The notes: generated from the letters alone by a model not told the origin. 64,000 nt of DNA from Eumeta japonica (GCA_005406025.1 BGZK01000105.1:62001-126000), one strand, 5' to 3'; positions 36,235-49,127 are shown, counted from the stretch's first letter. Numbers and translations are program-made.

Positions 36235-36700
36235 GCAAGGGCAAAAGAGCTGTGAGTGATTGTGATATTAACCACTCCCTTTTTTTGCGGATATATTATC
36301 TCAATGGACTGGATAGTCGGACAAGTACACCGGTGAATTCAACATACAAGCGTTGAATTAGGAATGATCCTAAAGCACAATGCAGGAGATCGTCCCGAGA
36401 AATAAAATTGCACGTGCCTGCAGGTCGCGGACCAGAGCAGAGCAACGTTTCGACTCCTTGCAGGTCCTCACCAGCGACCCGAGATATTTATACGCGTGTA
36501 GATTCAAATCACACGGAGCGAACATGTACGTGTCTGGCGCGGTTGACCCGTTATCGTTCAAATCGCGATCCCGGAGTTACGTGCGGAGGGTAATATGGAA
36601 AGCAATGGGCACTGGAAATCTCAACTGTATGCAAAAAACAAACACAGTGACCTAGCGTATATAACTGAATCAACGGCACGTGCAATCGACGTAACAAAGA
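36235..36700 (+). repeat. dispersed repeat pair, copy 1
   Basis: Aligns to 53925-54335 along its length: AACCACTCCCTTTTTTTGCGG, ATATATTATCTCAATGGAC, GAGATCGTCCCGAGAAATAAAAT, CAGAGCAGAGCAACG, GCAGGTCCTCACCAGCGAC, ACGTGCGGAGG and GACCTAGCGTATATA. On the minus strand both copies keep a partly open frame (…RCSALVRDLQ.. / …RCSALWPGVA..), hinting at a decayed coding source that I cannot name. Confidence 0.75.
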
Positions 36701-36989
36701 TCGGAATCGTAAACGAAATCGAAATTTGGTGTGCATTATTCATTAGCGGGAGGCTAATCTACTACTTTTTTTTTAATTTTCGTAGTTGGCATAAATATTA
36801 AAACGTATTCGTATTTTTAAAACGATACACGACTCTCATGTCATGCTGAATCTTAACTTACTGAACAAACGATGTTCCACACCAAAAGATCCATAACCAC
36901 CGGCGACGTTCAACAAATAGGGAGGATCGCTCGTCATCCACGCCTTCCTGAACGCGATAACGCATCCCACAAGAAAACAACACAAATTT

Positions 36990-37370
36990 CATTACATCCG
37001 GTACTTTATTTTGTTCGCTAAACTTTTGGCACTCCCGCCGTGAGATTCGGCGACACCGTTCTATTTGTTTAACCGCACATCCGCGGCCCCGGCGACGACG
37101 TGTTTGTGCCGCAGGTTTTAATACGAGCGGGTGAGGGTGGGTGCGTGTCGCTCCTTTTCTAGTACGTCATACGTTATTCAGCCGAGGGCTTTTATTAAAT
37201 TGTTCGCCGGCCGTGTGTGTATGTAGATCGATGGAAATTTCCAGCCGGGACCGGGCAATAAAATGGTACATAAATTCCTCACAACATAAACTCCGGTATC
37301 GGGGCGTGAGTTATACGAGGGCCGTTGGAAATTTACTGGAAATACTCTAACTGTTCTTTAGTGGCTCTCG
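36990..37370. promoter_or_regulatory. GC-balanced, possibly conserved non-coding block
   Basis: Mixed-composition sequence (CACATCCGCGGCCCCGGCGA, GGCTTTTATTAAATTG, GGACCGGGCAATAAAATGGT) with homeodomain-like TTATTA/CAATAAA words and no repeat matches inside the window. Confidence 0.25.
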
Positions 37371-37799
37371 TGCGTCTCCGTGCAAGTAAACAGGTTGAGG
37401 ATCGCCAGAGTGGAGAGGAAACCACGCGAGCCACATCGGAAGTGGAAATTCTTAAAATTCATACTACTGACATTATTCACTTGTTTCGAAAAATGTCGAT
37501 AGTTTTGCGAATTTCGGAGACCCTATGACCCTATAACACGTAAATCGAATTTCTATAAAACCTTCTATTTACTTGTATCTACAGATTTTATTCAAGGCAA
37601 TCAAAGAAATAAAATTGCAAAACTAAAAAGAGTGCATAACGGAGAGGATTTTTCCGCTAAAAATGAATAAATACCGTATGGTACGGATGTATATAATATT
37701 GATATTTATTTTATTTATTTATCTGATAATACTGTAAAACAATCTCAACTACTTAACTACTTCTCACTTTACAATTAAGTATCCAATCGTTTGCAATAC

Positions 37800-38480
37800 A
37801 AAATAATGGCTTATTCTTAAAATATTTTGTTCCATCTAGTTATATATGTTCCCTTAATTTGAACAGTTATTTTTACACTAACTCTATTTGTGTGATCTAA
37901 CTTCATCTAGATTTTCTTTACACTCGTTCTGCATACTCGTTTTTTACATAAGAATATTGTCTGATTGACTTTTAACAACTTCAGTTTGAGTAATCGTATC
38001 GACACCACCTTGACACGACAAACTAACTAAAAGTGATTAGTGTCAACATTGACACCATAGCATACATTCTTGTCTACAGTTTTGATTCTCAAACGACCAT
38101 CCACAACTACTAAATCTACCGCGCTTTTATATTTTTTCTTTGCCATTTTGGACAATTACTTTCCTGTCCATCACATAATGTATCCAGTAGCGTTCCTTAC
38201 ACACAGCTTAAACTTGGTGCATTAAAAAAAGACAATTATCCTGTTTTGAATTTGACTAAAACCTTTTCAAACTCGTCCCGTTGTAAACTCTGTCAACTAT
38301 TAAAATCGCCTAACACCACAATTCTCTTATAAAAGTACTGGGAAACTGTGCAGAACAAATTGAGTCCGTGAGATTTGACATTCCTATCATATTTTATTGA
38401 GATATCTCTTACTAAGGTAATTGAAAGTTTCAAAACTTCCACCGTCCCTCGATCAACTTAAAAGTAACCGGTGTTAAATA
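37800..38480 (-). pseudogene. RTE-like LINE endonuclease remnant
   Basis: On the minus strand, near 38300-38320, the frame reads IVVLGDFNS, the conserved GDFN block of apurinic-type LINE endonucleases. Further down, 38125-38070 reads VDLVVVDGRLRIK and 38050-38005 reads VCYGVNVDTNHF.LVCR, matching the C-terminal TDHFLVV.R block. Stops and frameshifts separate the blocks. The strand is the same as the remnant at 61 kb, but there is no continuity between them. No reverse transcriptase follows on the low-coordinate side, only AT-rich sequence with TTTATT runs at 37700-37730. Confidence 0.55.
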
Positions 38481-38599
38481 TCCACGATTTCAGTACAATC
38501 TTGACCCTAAACCTTTACGATACTTGTGAAGATGAGGATGAAGCCAATAAAAATAAATCTATTACTTATGACATCATCATTATCACGACGTTTTCTTGT

Positions 38600-39835
38600 A
38601 GTCTCATGCATTCATTGACTTTCAGTCTAAACATATTTTCTAATTAATTTTATTATCTATCTATTCCTCTATCAAGCATTTATAATATGAAAGCAACTTC
38701 CCATCCAACCTTGTAACGGAAATCGTGACCGTAACGGAGTTTACATCTCATTATTAGACACCAAATCCAAAACAGACTAGGGTTCCTTTGACAATAATAA
38801 CGGGTACAAGAACTAGGTACGTTCCTGGAATAATTTCTAGATTTCTGCGGCCGGATTAAATTCGATTGCTACAAAAATAAATAATTATTAACGTACATGA
38901 GTAAAATGAAAGGAACACAACAGAATCATAATTTTATTTTTGAAACTGCATTGCAATAGGTAAACAACAGCCATACGTTCTCTATATGCAATACTAGAAA
39001 ATGAATTATATATACAAGCATGCCTTTATCTAATCTTCCATGTAAATTTGAATACCTATCGCAATTCAGCTTACTGTCTTAAATAGAAATTTTCCCAACA
39101 GGGAAATACACAAAGGTGTCCTTATTCGCTGACATTTATCCTTTCCGCACTAGATTCATTGTTACACCAACACAATTACATTAACACTTTCGGTCGCTTA
39201 CGTATTTGCAGCTGTGCCGGGTAACGCATGCGCCAAATAGCAGTAAAACGATACTGTCTATGATTTAAACACACGCCAACGCCCATACATCGTTGAGAGC
39301 CGGCAGCGGGGGTCGTATGAAGTCACGTACCTAAAACAAAAGGTCAGCGGTTCATACGTATTTAGGGTAGAACTTTCGTATAACACTGCGTATCATGATA
39401 TTTCAGATGACGACAGTAGTGTGCACAGTAGATTCGAAGTAGCTTGTGGAATTGTTTTAAGACTATAACTTTGAATTTGAAAAAAGAGGAGGCATACCCC
39501 TCCCACAAACTTTTTATTTGACATTGAGGGATTAAGGCTTTGAGCACGGATCGAGAGCTGTTTTAGCAATCGTTGTCATCGACGCGATAACAACGTCCAG
39601 GGCGAACGTCTTAAGGTGCTCTTTGAATCACCTACAAGTACACACGAAACTCTGTGAAATGCTGTGAAGTTAGTCACGAAAGCGTCACAATGGAGGGAAA
39701 TAGGAACGCGTGGAGGGAGGAGGAGGGATAGGGTAAGCGTTGAATCTGCGCATTACATCGTTCGTAAACGGTTCAGAGCGGCAGAGTTTCTTGCGTTGAA
39801 CTGTAACGTATGGTATAATTTGAAATAAGTTAAAA
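38600..39835. other. no gene seen
   Basis: AT-rich; GC-richer around 39180-39330 and 39680-39730 (a GGAGGGAGGAGGAGGG run). No recognised features. Confidence 0.4.
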
Positions 39836-39840
39836 ACTTA

Positions 39841-39930
39841 TTGTTCAAATCGCCTGTTATCAGGATCGAATCCAATATGTCACGATTCAAAGGCGACGCA
39901 CTTAACCACCGAACTACCATCGATTTAAAC
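39841..39930 (-). repeat. possible tRNA-derived SINE head
   Basis: The reverse complement contains TAGTTCGGTGG (A-box-like), TTAAGTGCGTCGCCTTTGAATC, then GGATTCGATCC (B-box-like, one base off the GGTTCGANTCC consensus), about 45 bases apart. Acceptor and T stems do not pair well, so it is not a functional tRNA. Confidence 0.4.
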
Positions 39931-40059
39931 ATTGGGTTTAACGCATTAACCGGAGATAAATATGACCGATCAAGTCGAAAATTTGGTATTTATATGAATT
40001 TCTGTGACACAAACACGGACTTGTAACATAAATAAATAGTTTTTGAATACGAAAGTTAT

Positions 40060-40500
40060 CTTGGAGAGCAGATTAGAAAAATAAAAAAAAAATAGCAAAC
40101 TGTACCGCGCGTCATATCAGATGAAAGGGCTCGTTGTGAGGGTCTCGGATATATATTTTTTATTTATGTGTAATAATTTTCAAGTAATTGCTTTGTTTTA
40201 TAGAGTAAACGAAAATTGAGCATTTTTCATATCTCCGAAACTACTGAAGCTAAAATTTTGAAGAAACTGCAAAAAATATTTCGTTACTTATAGATTACAC
40301 AAAAACCGATTATATGTTTATGGTCTTAAAATAACAGCGCAAATCTCTCACTATTTTACGGACAGATATACATTTGCAGTTGTTTCAGTTACCAAAAACG
40401 AATGTGGGACAAATTAAAAAAAAAAGATAACGTATTCGTTGTATGGAACACTCACCACGCGAGTTCAGCTCGCACTTGTTCGGTTTTTTTTTTTTCTAAC
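40060..40500 (+). repeat. 3' half of the same long repeat
   Basis: GGACAGATATACATTTGCAG, GTTACCAAAAACGAATGTGGG and ATGGAACACTCACCACGCGAGTTCAGCTCGCACTTGTTCGG match tail blocks at 27540-27680 and 7210-7390. Confidence 0.6.
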
Positions 40501-40877
40501 CGTTCTCGACTCAAACTATATTACCTCTCCAAATACGCGTGTGCGCACGACAGAAATCTCCTTATCTGGAATTATGAACTTCTACGCCCTACACCGGCGA
40601 TCACCTTCTTTTTAGTCGGTGAATAAAACCAACATTTTTATCACGTACTCGTCGCCTGTTTTTGTATGCCGTGCGAGTGGCGCAAGCCGGTGTTCTCGAC
40701 GTTTCACTTTATCTCACTTTGATAGAATGTATATATCTATGTTGTTTTGAGTGGATATAGCTTTATTTTTTTTTTGTCAATAGAATTTGCAACATAAACG
40801 ACGATTTTATTACATTCCTTTAGATGGATAAAGATCTTAGTCGTTGTGTCGATACCCCCTTTACGGTAAGAATGTTT

Positions 40878-41250
40878 TTAACCGACTTCAATAAAAGAGG
40901 AGGTTCTCAATTCGACTGTATTTTTTTTTATGTTTATTACCTCACAAATTTCGACCTAGTGAACCGATTTCGATGATTCTTTTTTTTTATTTTAAAGTGG
41001 TGCTTCCTGAGTGGTATCATTTCAATTTGGTCCAGTTCTGACAATGGCATCCATGAGAAAACCATATTTGCATTAAGTGTGTGCGCGACTAAAAGACGAA
41101 TAACTCAATATCAAGCCAACCGACTTTGATGATTCCTTTTTTTATTGGAAAGGATGTATTTTAAGGGTGATTTCATGAGAGTTTGGTTAGGTTCTGACCA
41201 TGGGATCCATGACAAAGTAACGGAGCTCTTCAATACTTAGGAGCAAATTA
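40878..41250 (+). repeat. dispersed ACCGACTTCAA repeat
   Basis: Begins AACCGACTTCAATAAAAGAGG, then GAGGTTCTCAATTCGACTGT and TGAACCGATTTCGATGATTC. The block …TTTGGTCCAGTTCTGAC/GGTTAGGTTCTGACCATGGGATCCATGA recurs twice (41028 and 41190), so an internal duplication of about 150 bp is present. It resembles a repeat I know to be abundant in butterflies and moths (recall, unchecked). Confidence 0.65.
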
Positions 41251-41480
41251 AAGATACTCGGCCGAATCTTTATAGGCTGTCCGGATATTTGAGTCATCTA
41301 CCGTAACGTCGTTATGGTCAAGTAATTACCGTAGTCGAATATGATGATCAATGGAACTTCTTAACGGCTTACAGTAAGGGTGAAATCTATGAGCAGCACG
41401 TTTAATAGGTCTACCCATATTCAAACTAATTGGTTACTGTACTTCAAATTCACTAAAAATTAAAAAATAAACAAAATATT

Positions 41481-42166
41481 TTAACAAAAAACCGACTTCA
41501 AAACAAAACCTATTCCAAAACAAATTAATATGCACTAAAAAGCAAAAATGTAATTGCGTATTCTTCTACAACTTAATAATCAACTTACTTTTTTTACTCA
41601 TCAATATGTAGGTACTATATTTGTGTTTACCACGCATAAGGTAGGTAGGTACCTATCCAATTCAAATTTAACTCAACACATACCTATGAATAACAAACAA
41701 TGTTCAAAATATTTTTTAGAGTTCTCCTAAGTAAAATTAAATGAAAAATATTAGACTACTTAAAAGTCAATCAAATTATTACGATAATATAATGTAGTTA
41801 CAATTGTTGTTATTTTTGGAGTCGATGTCAGCCAAGGAAACATTACAATATACCTAGTAATGGACAGGCTCAAGCTTAGAGGAACGAAGAAAGAGTATAT
41901 TAGTGTTATGTTTATTCGAACTCTAAAATATTTTGATTATATTTTGTTATTCATAGGTATGTGTTGAGTTAAATTTGAAGTGGGTAGGTACCTACCTAAC
42001 TTCTTGCGTGGTAAACACATAGATCGTACCTACATATTGATGAGTAGAAAAAGTAAGTTTATTATTAAGTTTTAGAAGAATACGCAATTATTTTTTTTTT
42101 GTTTTTGTGCATAATAATTTGTCTTGGAATGGGTTTTGTTTCGAAGTTGGTTTTTTTTTTGGTTAA
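41481..42166. mobile_element. fold-back/MITE-like element with ~245-bp inverted arms
   Basis: Bases 41481-41724 and 41918-42166 are imperfect inverted complements along their whole length. Shared blocks include AATTGCGTATTCTTCTA, CTCATCAATATGTAGGTAC, GGTAGGTACCTA, TTTAACTCAACACATACCTA and TAGAGTTC. The spacer is about 193 bp with no ORF. The outer ends read AACAAAAAACCGACTTC. It lies just after a longer repeat (40878-41250) that begins with a similar ACCGACTTCAA. No transposase, so non-autonomous. A target duplication was not resolved. Confidence 0.85.
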
Positions 42167-42209
42167 TTTTTTAATTATGTTTGTTATTTTGTTATGTCAT
42201 TATCGTCTT

Positions 42210-42985
42210 TTTTAGGGTTCCAATCAGAATGACAAATACAGAACCCTCACAGTTTCATCACGTCCGTCTGTCCGTCCGTCCATATGTCACAGGCATTTTG
42301 CTCTCAAAAACTACAAGATGTATATTGATGAAATTTATAGCGTTGCTGTCTTGTACAAGCTGCTGCTAAGTTTAGTAGTTTAACAAAATAAATATTTCTA
42401 GAGGGGGCGATCCATATATGTAATATAAGCTGAAATACAATATTTTCAGGAAACATGAACCTGTGGCACATATTTCGACACTTCTTTTAAGAAAATTTTA
42501 AGATTTCTAAGCAATTTTTTTGGATATTTTCGGAAATAATCGCTACGAAATCCACAGAAATTGTGTCCTCCCCTCTTTATATTTTAAACGGTATGTCCAA
42601 AAATGTAAAAAAAATTACCAAAGTAACGCTTAATAAATGTTTTCAAGAAAAATTATTTTCAACATGATCAGATTTACCCTTTTTGAGTTATTGCCGAAAA
42701 ACTGCGCTTCTCAATAAAAGGACATAAGTGCCATGAAGATATGCTGTTTTGCTGGTGTACTTTAGTCTACACTAATTTAAGAGTAATAGTCGACATACCA
42801 ACAAGTTTCTTTAGTTATAGACGACCACAGGGCTTATACCAATTCTCTGAGGGAAATATGGAAAAAATGCAACAACGTAGTTTTTCATCTATAGATAATG
42901 CATTTCTTTATAGTAACAGCTTCGAAATTCTACATTATGCATGGTCCGACATGCATTTGTCCAGTTTTTTTTTTATAGTAAATTT
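42210..42985 (+). repeat. dispersed GGGTTCC repeat, copy 2
   Basis: Same family and orientation as 1536-2285; shares ACTGCGCTTCTCAATAAAAG, TTTTGCTGGTG and GGTCCGACATGC. It starts about 50 bp after the fold-back element's right arm. Confidence 0.8.
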
Positions 42986-42989
42986 ACAA

Positions 42990-44960
42990 TGGAATAATTT
43001 ATTCAATGCTATTTTATTAATGTTATTTTTTATATAATATATTTACTACTTATTGTTTGACTAACATAAATAAATTTCGATCTGCATAGAATTTTATTCA
43101 TTATTTAATTTGGATTATATCTTAGTGCGCAAGCATAGAAATTTATCAACAAATTAATAAACAATTTTTTACTATTATTCAAAATATAGAGCTCTTATTA
43201 ATAGTGCAGGAAAACGTGTAGATATAATAGGCTTATTAATAGAGTGCCGTTGCACACTTTAAGTACAAAATTAAAAACACAACACTTATTAAGCAAAATA
43301 AAAAGAAAATGACATTGGTAAAAACAATACCCACTGAATCTGTACTTGAAGTAATATTTAACAATTAATATTAAATAAAATCTAATAATAATGAACAACT
43401 TTCACGCCACGTACTAGTGCAATGACAATGAAATAAAAAAAATCTGCAAATCGTCTCTAAAATTTCCCGCTATGATATTTATCGATATCTATTTAGGCTC
43501 CTCGAGTTATAAATATTGTCTTTGAGTTTTGAGGTTTTCGAGCTCAAAAATGAGAAAAACGATTGACCCTGAAACTAAAACCAGTGAATTAGTATGCTCA
43601 TAACACTCGATAGATCGGTTTTAATGCTTATCCAAGGTCTTCAAGCTCAAAAGTGTAGTTATAATACGTTCTGAGCTCATCGACCTTAAAAGTAGGTATA
43701 CAATATATACATATAAATATTTAAAAAAAAAACGCACAACTCTATCATTCTAACGTATTGTTCGATTTTGTTCTGTTTTACGGCACATGGCGCAGGTTTT
43801 TATATCAAAAAAGAATACCAAACATCAATCCGACACGAGTTTTATGTTATTTTGGAAAAACCCTGGTTTTTGGAACTCATCGTTAACAATATCCCTTGCA
43901 CGAGCCCACCGATTTTGATGCAGATTGTAACGATCGACGTTGTTTTTTAAGAAGAGCTAGTTAGATTTTGCAGTTTGTCTACACAGTAGTTTAACAATAT
44001 CTAAAAATACACTTTAACATACACACACATACAATACACATACAGGCATACAACATCAACCGGAAAATGGTCAAAATAGATTCTTAGCACCTTAAAACGT
44101 GAGAATCTGATGATAATTCGATTTTCGAAAATACGACTGTAAACAGTAAATATCCAATTTATGACTATTTTTCAATTTTCATAACGGGAATTAAAAAAAA
44201 ATAATAACATATTTATTATTGTATTTTATCACTAAAGTATTTAACTGTACCTATCATAATTTTAAATCACAAAAAAAAGGAGATTTTTGACACTTAAAAT
44301 ACAGTAAAAACCAGTTTTTCTAGCACCTATAGGGTAAGCAAAGCTAATAATAAATACTCTCAGTAGAACGACTTGAACACGCGAAAGATGTTAGTTATGT
44401 CAGCTACCGTTGCTTTTATTCTAACGATGAAGTCGGCTTAGAGCCCGCGTCCCACGCGAATAATTAATTTCGCGACCGGCGATTCTAGCGTCCTTCTTTG
44501 AACAGTTCGATGCGCCCTCGACGCGGGCGCCTATTCTGATATATGATATCTTGTCATCGTAGACATTTTTTTTATTCGTCATGAGGTCGCTGATGCAAAA
44601 TCGTCCGAATTATCTTTTGATTAGCAAGTATTGATTGTTAAGTTCGGATTATAGAAGAGGAGAATTATTTCAGCAACATTATAAAATGCTTTATGCGATT
44701 TCAATTACGTGGACGATCTTGTTGTTTGTTCTGCGTTTATCGCATTTAAATGGATATTGGTTTTAAATCATTCCTATTATTTGATTGTACTGGAATTTCG
44801 CAAATATTGTATAAATCAAAGAACATAATACTTCAATTTTCATATTCAATCTTGGAATATGAAATTTCAATTATTATTTCATAATATTTGACAAATTATA
44901 GATGCATTGGTGTGCGAATTGAAGGTGATAGCAAATAAATTGAAGATTCTGTCAAAAAAA
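42990..44960. other. no gene outside the listed repeat
   Basis: AT-rich around the repeat at 43745-44235; a GC-richer patch at 44440-44550 (CCCGCGTCCCACGCGAATAA). Confidence 0.4.
43745..44235 (+). repeat. dispersed repeat shared with 12.8-13.3 kb
   Basis: GATTTTGTTCTGTTTTACGG, CAAACATCAATCCGAC and CCACCGATTTTGATGCAGAT, then ACACACACATACAATACACA, AACCGGAAAATGGTCAAAAT and a TTTTCATAACGGGAATTAAA end. No ORF of note. Confidence 0.55.
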
Positions 44961-44970
44961 TTATGAAAAT

Positions 44971-46016
44971 AAATGTCAGCAGAACTAAGGTCTCATTGTT
45001 GGTAAAAAGCATGACTGAATGCGGTATATGTAGAGGAAGAGAAACGTTTAAGAAACTAGTAAAATATGGGTCTATAGAGGATTTTTAGCATTCAAAAAAT
45101 AAATGTCAGCAAAACTAAGGTCACATTGTTGGTAAAAAGCATGACTGAATGCGGTATATGGAGAGGAAGAGAAACGTTTAAGGAACTAGTAAAATATGGG
45201 TCTATAGAGGATTTTTTAGCATTCAAAAAATAAATGTCAGCAAAACTAAGGTCACATTGTTGGTAAAAAGCATGATTGAATGCGGTATATGGAGAGGAAG
45301 AGAAACGTTTAAGAAACTAGTAAAATATGGGTCTATAGAGGATTTTTAGCATTCAAAAGATAAATGTCAGCAAAACTAAGGTCACATTGTTGGTAAAAAG
45401 CATGACTGAATGCGGTATATGGAGAGGAAGAGAAACGTTTAAGAAACTAGTAAAATATGGGTCTATAGAGGATTTTTTAGCATTCAAAAGATAAATGTCA
45501 GTAAAACTAAGGTCACATTGTTGGTAAAAAGCATGACTGAATGCGGTATATGGAGAGGAAGAGAAACGTTTAAGGAACTAGTAAAATATGGATCTATAGA
45601 GGATTTTTTAGCATTCAAAAGATAAATGTCAGCAAAACTAAGGTCACATTGTTGGTAAAAACCATGACTGAATGCGTTATATGGAGAGGAAGAGAAACGT
45701 TTAAGAAACTAGTAAAATATGGGTCTATAGAGGATTTTTTAGCATTCAAAAGATAAATGTCAGCAAAACTAAGGTCACATTGTTGGTAAAAAACATGACT
45801 GAATGCGGTATATGGAGAGGAAGAGAAATGTTTAAGAAACTAGTAAAATATGGGTCTATAGAGGATTTTTTAGCATTCAAAAGATAAATGTCAGCAAAAC
45901 TAAGGTCACATTGTTGGTAAAAAGCATGACTGAATGCGGTATATGGAAAGGAAAAGAAACGTTTAAGAAACTAGTAAAATATGGGTCTATGGAGGACTTT
46001 TTAGCATTCAAAAAAT
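44971..46016 (+). repeat. tandem array, eight copies of a 130-131 bp unit
   Basis: Units start (AAATGTCAGC…) at 44971, 45101, 45232, 45362, 45493, 45624, 45755 and 45886, and the array ends at 46016. Copies differ by a few substitutions and by 5 versus 6 T in one run, which gives the 130/131 length difference. Each unit holds an open frame of about 43 codons beginning NVSKTKVTLLVKSMTECGIW (the first copy has small differences). The frame ends in TAA, or early at TAG in the 130-bp copies. The first copy is the most divergent, consistent with an edge unit. The flanks show no further copies. The high identity implies recent expansion or homogenisation. Confidence 0.97.
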
Positions 46017-47454
46017 AAATCAGAGGACATAAAATTTTAAATTATTCATATCAAATCCTCATATTTGATTTAGTTCCTACCAATCTTAAATTTCAACATA
46101 TAGAGCGTAAATACACAATAAACATCGGTAACTGTGAAAACTTGCATAAGATTTAAATAATGTCAACTATTTCTCTATGATACAATTTATAGAATTTCAT
46201 CATATTTCTACACAAAAAAATACTGTATTAACGAATTTTCGTTATTATTTCGATACTAATACGTTATATGTTGATATTTCGTCTCTTTTGCATGAAGATT
46301 GCAAAACGGAGGGCATGGTAGGATGGAGTAGGTCAAGAATGACTAACGTTCTCTCGGTGTAGATTAGTAGTCAGAAAACTATAGTTTTCGCGTAGTATGC
46401 GGCTTTTTAACGAAATAATTCCGGCTTTTCAATTTCCAAAAATAAACTGTAATATAAAACGCACAGATACGCATTTCAAACATTACATTGTAATCATAAA
46501 CATGTTGTCTCTACGTGATTCGTACAGCTAAAAGTTAATTACTAGTGGCTTTTTCAATTCATGAAATATATATTTGTATTTTGGCTGACTCTTCCAATTG
46601 ACAAGTTTGCCGGCCCCTGTTCTTGATGAAACACTGATATAAAAACCGCATAGCGCATGTTTTATCGCTAAGTTTCACGTTACTTTTGACAGATTCTTAA
46701 AAGAATGAAGCCAACATTTCAAATTAAAATATATTCCTAGAGCTTTTAATTATTGTTCATGGTTTTATTATATTCTTTATAATCTCCCCCATGACCTTTA
46801 CTTTATATTAATACATTTTTGACAAATACTTAGAATATGAATCTATATATTATATGAAATTGAAAATTATAAGATTTCTTTGTTTAATTCATATATTGCG
46901 AATTATTCATGGTTGTATTTTATAACCCGTTTTAACTAATATGATCATAGTTTTTAGTCAATATTTGTGGGGATGAACAATTATCTTCGCAAAGTATCTT
47001 CCCTGAAACGTGCGTTCATGAAATAAAGTAGATGTCGCCTGGTTATGGTTATTGTAAAGCTTTTTTACCAAACTTCTATTACTTTCATATACAAGTGCTT
47101 TTCTCAATGAGAAAATCACTGTAACAGTTCAAATTGTATTTTTTTTAAATGACAATATAATTTATTCGATGAAAACTGTAACAAGTTTTCTTTGTTCTTA
47201 AATAATTTCATTCACAAATAACGAAAAGATAACTCAAAAAGTAAGAACTTAATCGTAGAAACTTTATGTTGTGAACGCATCGTAACCAAAATACAATATT
47301 TTGAAGATCAATCAATCCAGTTCACGTTAAATAATGGTGAACCAATTAGTGAGTTGCACCTGTTATTGTATCTCATAAGATTTTTAATGTTAAGATTTAA
47401 AAGAATAATTTACAACGTAGTTCGGTAAACGAAATATATTATCGCATACACGGG

Positions 47455-47730
47455 ACATATTGTCGCACACCGCCGGAATACAGCTCAAGTGTCCCCAGAG
47501 AAACTCCGCCGGCTTTTTTGCACGTCACGTCAATCTCGAGTGGCGTCGAGCCTCCCTCCAATTTCTTCGAGATAACAAACTGATCGCAAAAGATGTTCGG
47601 CGACCCCTTCGACAGGTTCTGCTGAATATTTTAATTTTCCAAATTGAACCCGCGCGCCGGCGGATAATTAAAAAGTTTGTTAGTAAATTGAAACGAGCGT
47701 CGAATTTAGTGGGAATTTTTACACGAAAGT
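47455..47730. other. GC-balanced block with a 90-codon open frame
   Basis: Frame 47460-47732 (plus) is open, but its product shows no domain. Composition (CACCGCCGGAATACAGC, ACCCGCGCGCCGGCGG) contrasts with flanks. It may be conserved non-coding DNA like 36990-37370, or an unrecognised exon. Confidence 0.25.
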
Positions 47731-49127
47731 AGATTTTTTTATATATATAATTACCTGTAATAAAAGTTTTCCCTGTAAATTATTATTGAAACATTATTGT
47801 GTGTATGTTTAAAGAGAAGAGATTTTACGAATTGTCGTCCCCTGAAACATGATAGTCTACACGTCATAATTTATTATTTGTTAACTAGCTTGACGTTATG
47901 GTTTTTGTTCATTTACTATAGTCATTAAAAAACGTATTGATCGGTAAGCTTCTATATCTCTTAAGTATGAAGTATAACTATTTATAAATAATATTTTTGA
48001 CTGTTCATAAATAGTGTAAAAGGCAAAAAAATTAAATAATATTTACTCATTCCTTCTTGCTTCATTTATTCTTCTTCGAGCACACAAAGCAAAATCTAAA
48101 AATACAAATTGTATTGATTTATTTACCATATACAGATTATGACACATCTTCAAAAGTCTTTATGTTGTTGCTTCTATTTGAAGTCATCCTAGCATCTCCA
48201 AAAGAAAAGTTATTATTCATTACAGTTATCATGCATACACTGATGATTAAGTCAATTCAAAACGGTGTTTTGAATTGTATAAATATATAAAAGGTTTTTA
48301 TGATTTAAAAAATATATCTATGTAACTTCTAAAATCATGTACAAGTGCGCTAAGAAACATTTCTATTTTACAGGTTTTGAAATTAAATAAAAATAAAAAC
48401 AGAAAAAAAAATATTTTCCTTTCATTACAATGAAACCAATAGGCCCGTGCAATCGACATCAAACACTGGACCAAAGTAACCCCAATGTATTCAATTAATA
48501 TACATTCGACCGTTCGTTTGATACATCGAACTGAAAACGCGCGCGGAGTCCTCGAGTCGTTGATTTATCGCACACGTATTCATCAATTTTCTTATTTTCA
48601 TTGTGCCAAAAATAATATTTCACCGGCTAACGTATGAATAAGCCCTCGGGTCTTGTACAGTCGACGCCGGCACAATGCACGTTATAAATTGACCCGCCGT
48701 TTTCCTGGTTCAAATATTTTTTGTTGCGTAATTCTAGGGCGACTTTTTTCCTTATAATGTGTGAAAATCATGTTGTTTCTTGTGCGTTCCTAATTTGCGT
48801 GTATGGCTAGTCACATGTTCGATTGAATTAAAATTATTTATTATATATGTATATATATAATAACTTTAACTGTTCTCGACCAAATAAATTTTGTATTAGT
48901 TGTGTTAAGTTTTATGTACTTCACATATATATTTGTGTGACTGGTAATAATTATAAAACTGTTTTTAATTTTAATGCTCTTATTATTTTATTTCCAAATT
49001 CATATCAGCGTGTAAGAGATTATGAAAACAATGATTAGTATGAAATTTCAGATATCCATAGAGAAGGTCACTGTACAAACTCTATAAAGTACTGGAAAAC
49101 GGTAAGGTACGTAAACGGTTTGCCCTT

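Noticed and set aside
44971..46016. CRISPR-like array
   Set aside because: Units are contiguous 131-bp copies without unique spacers, in a eukaryotic sequence.
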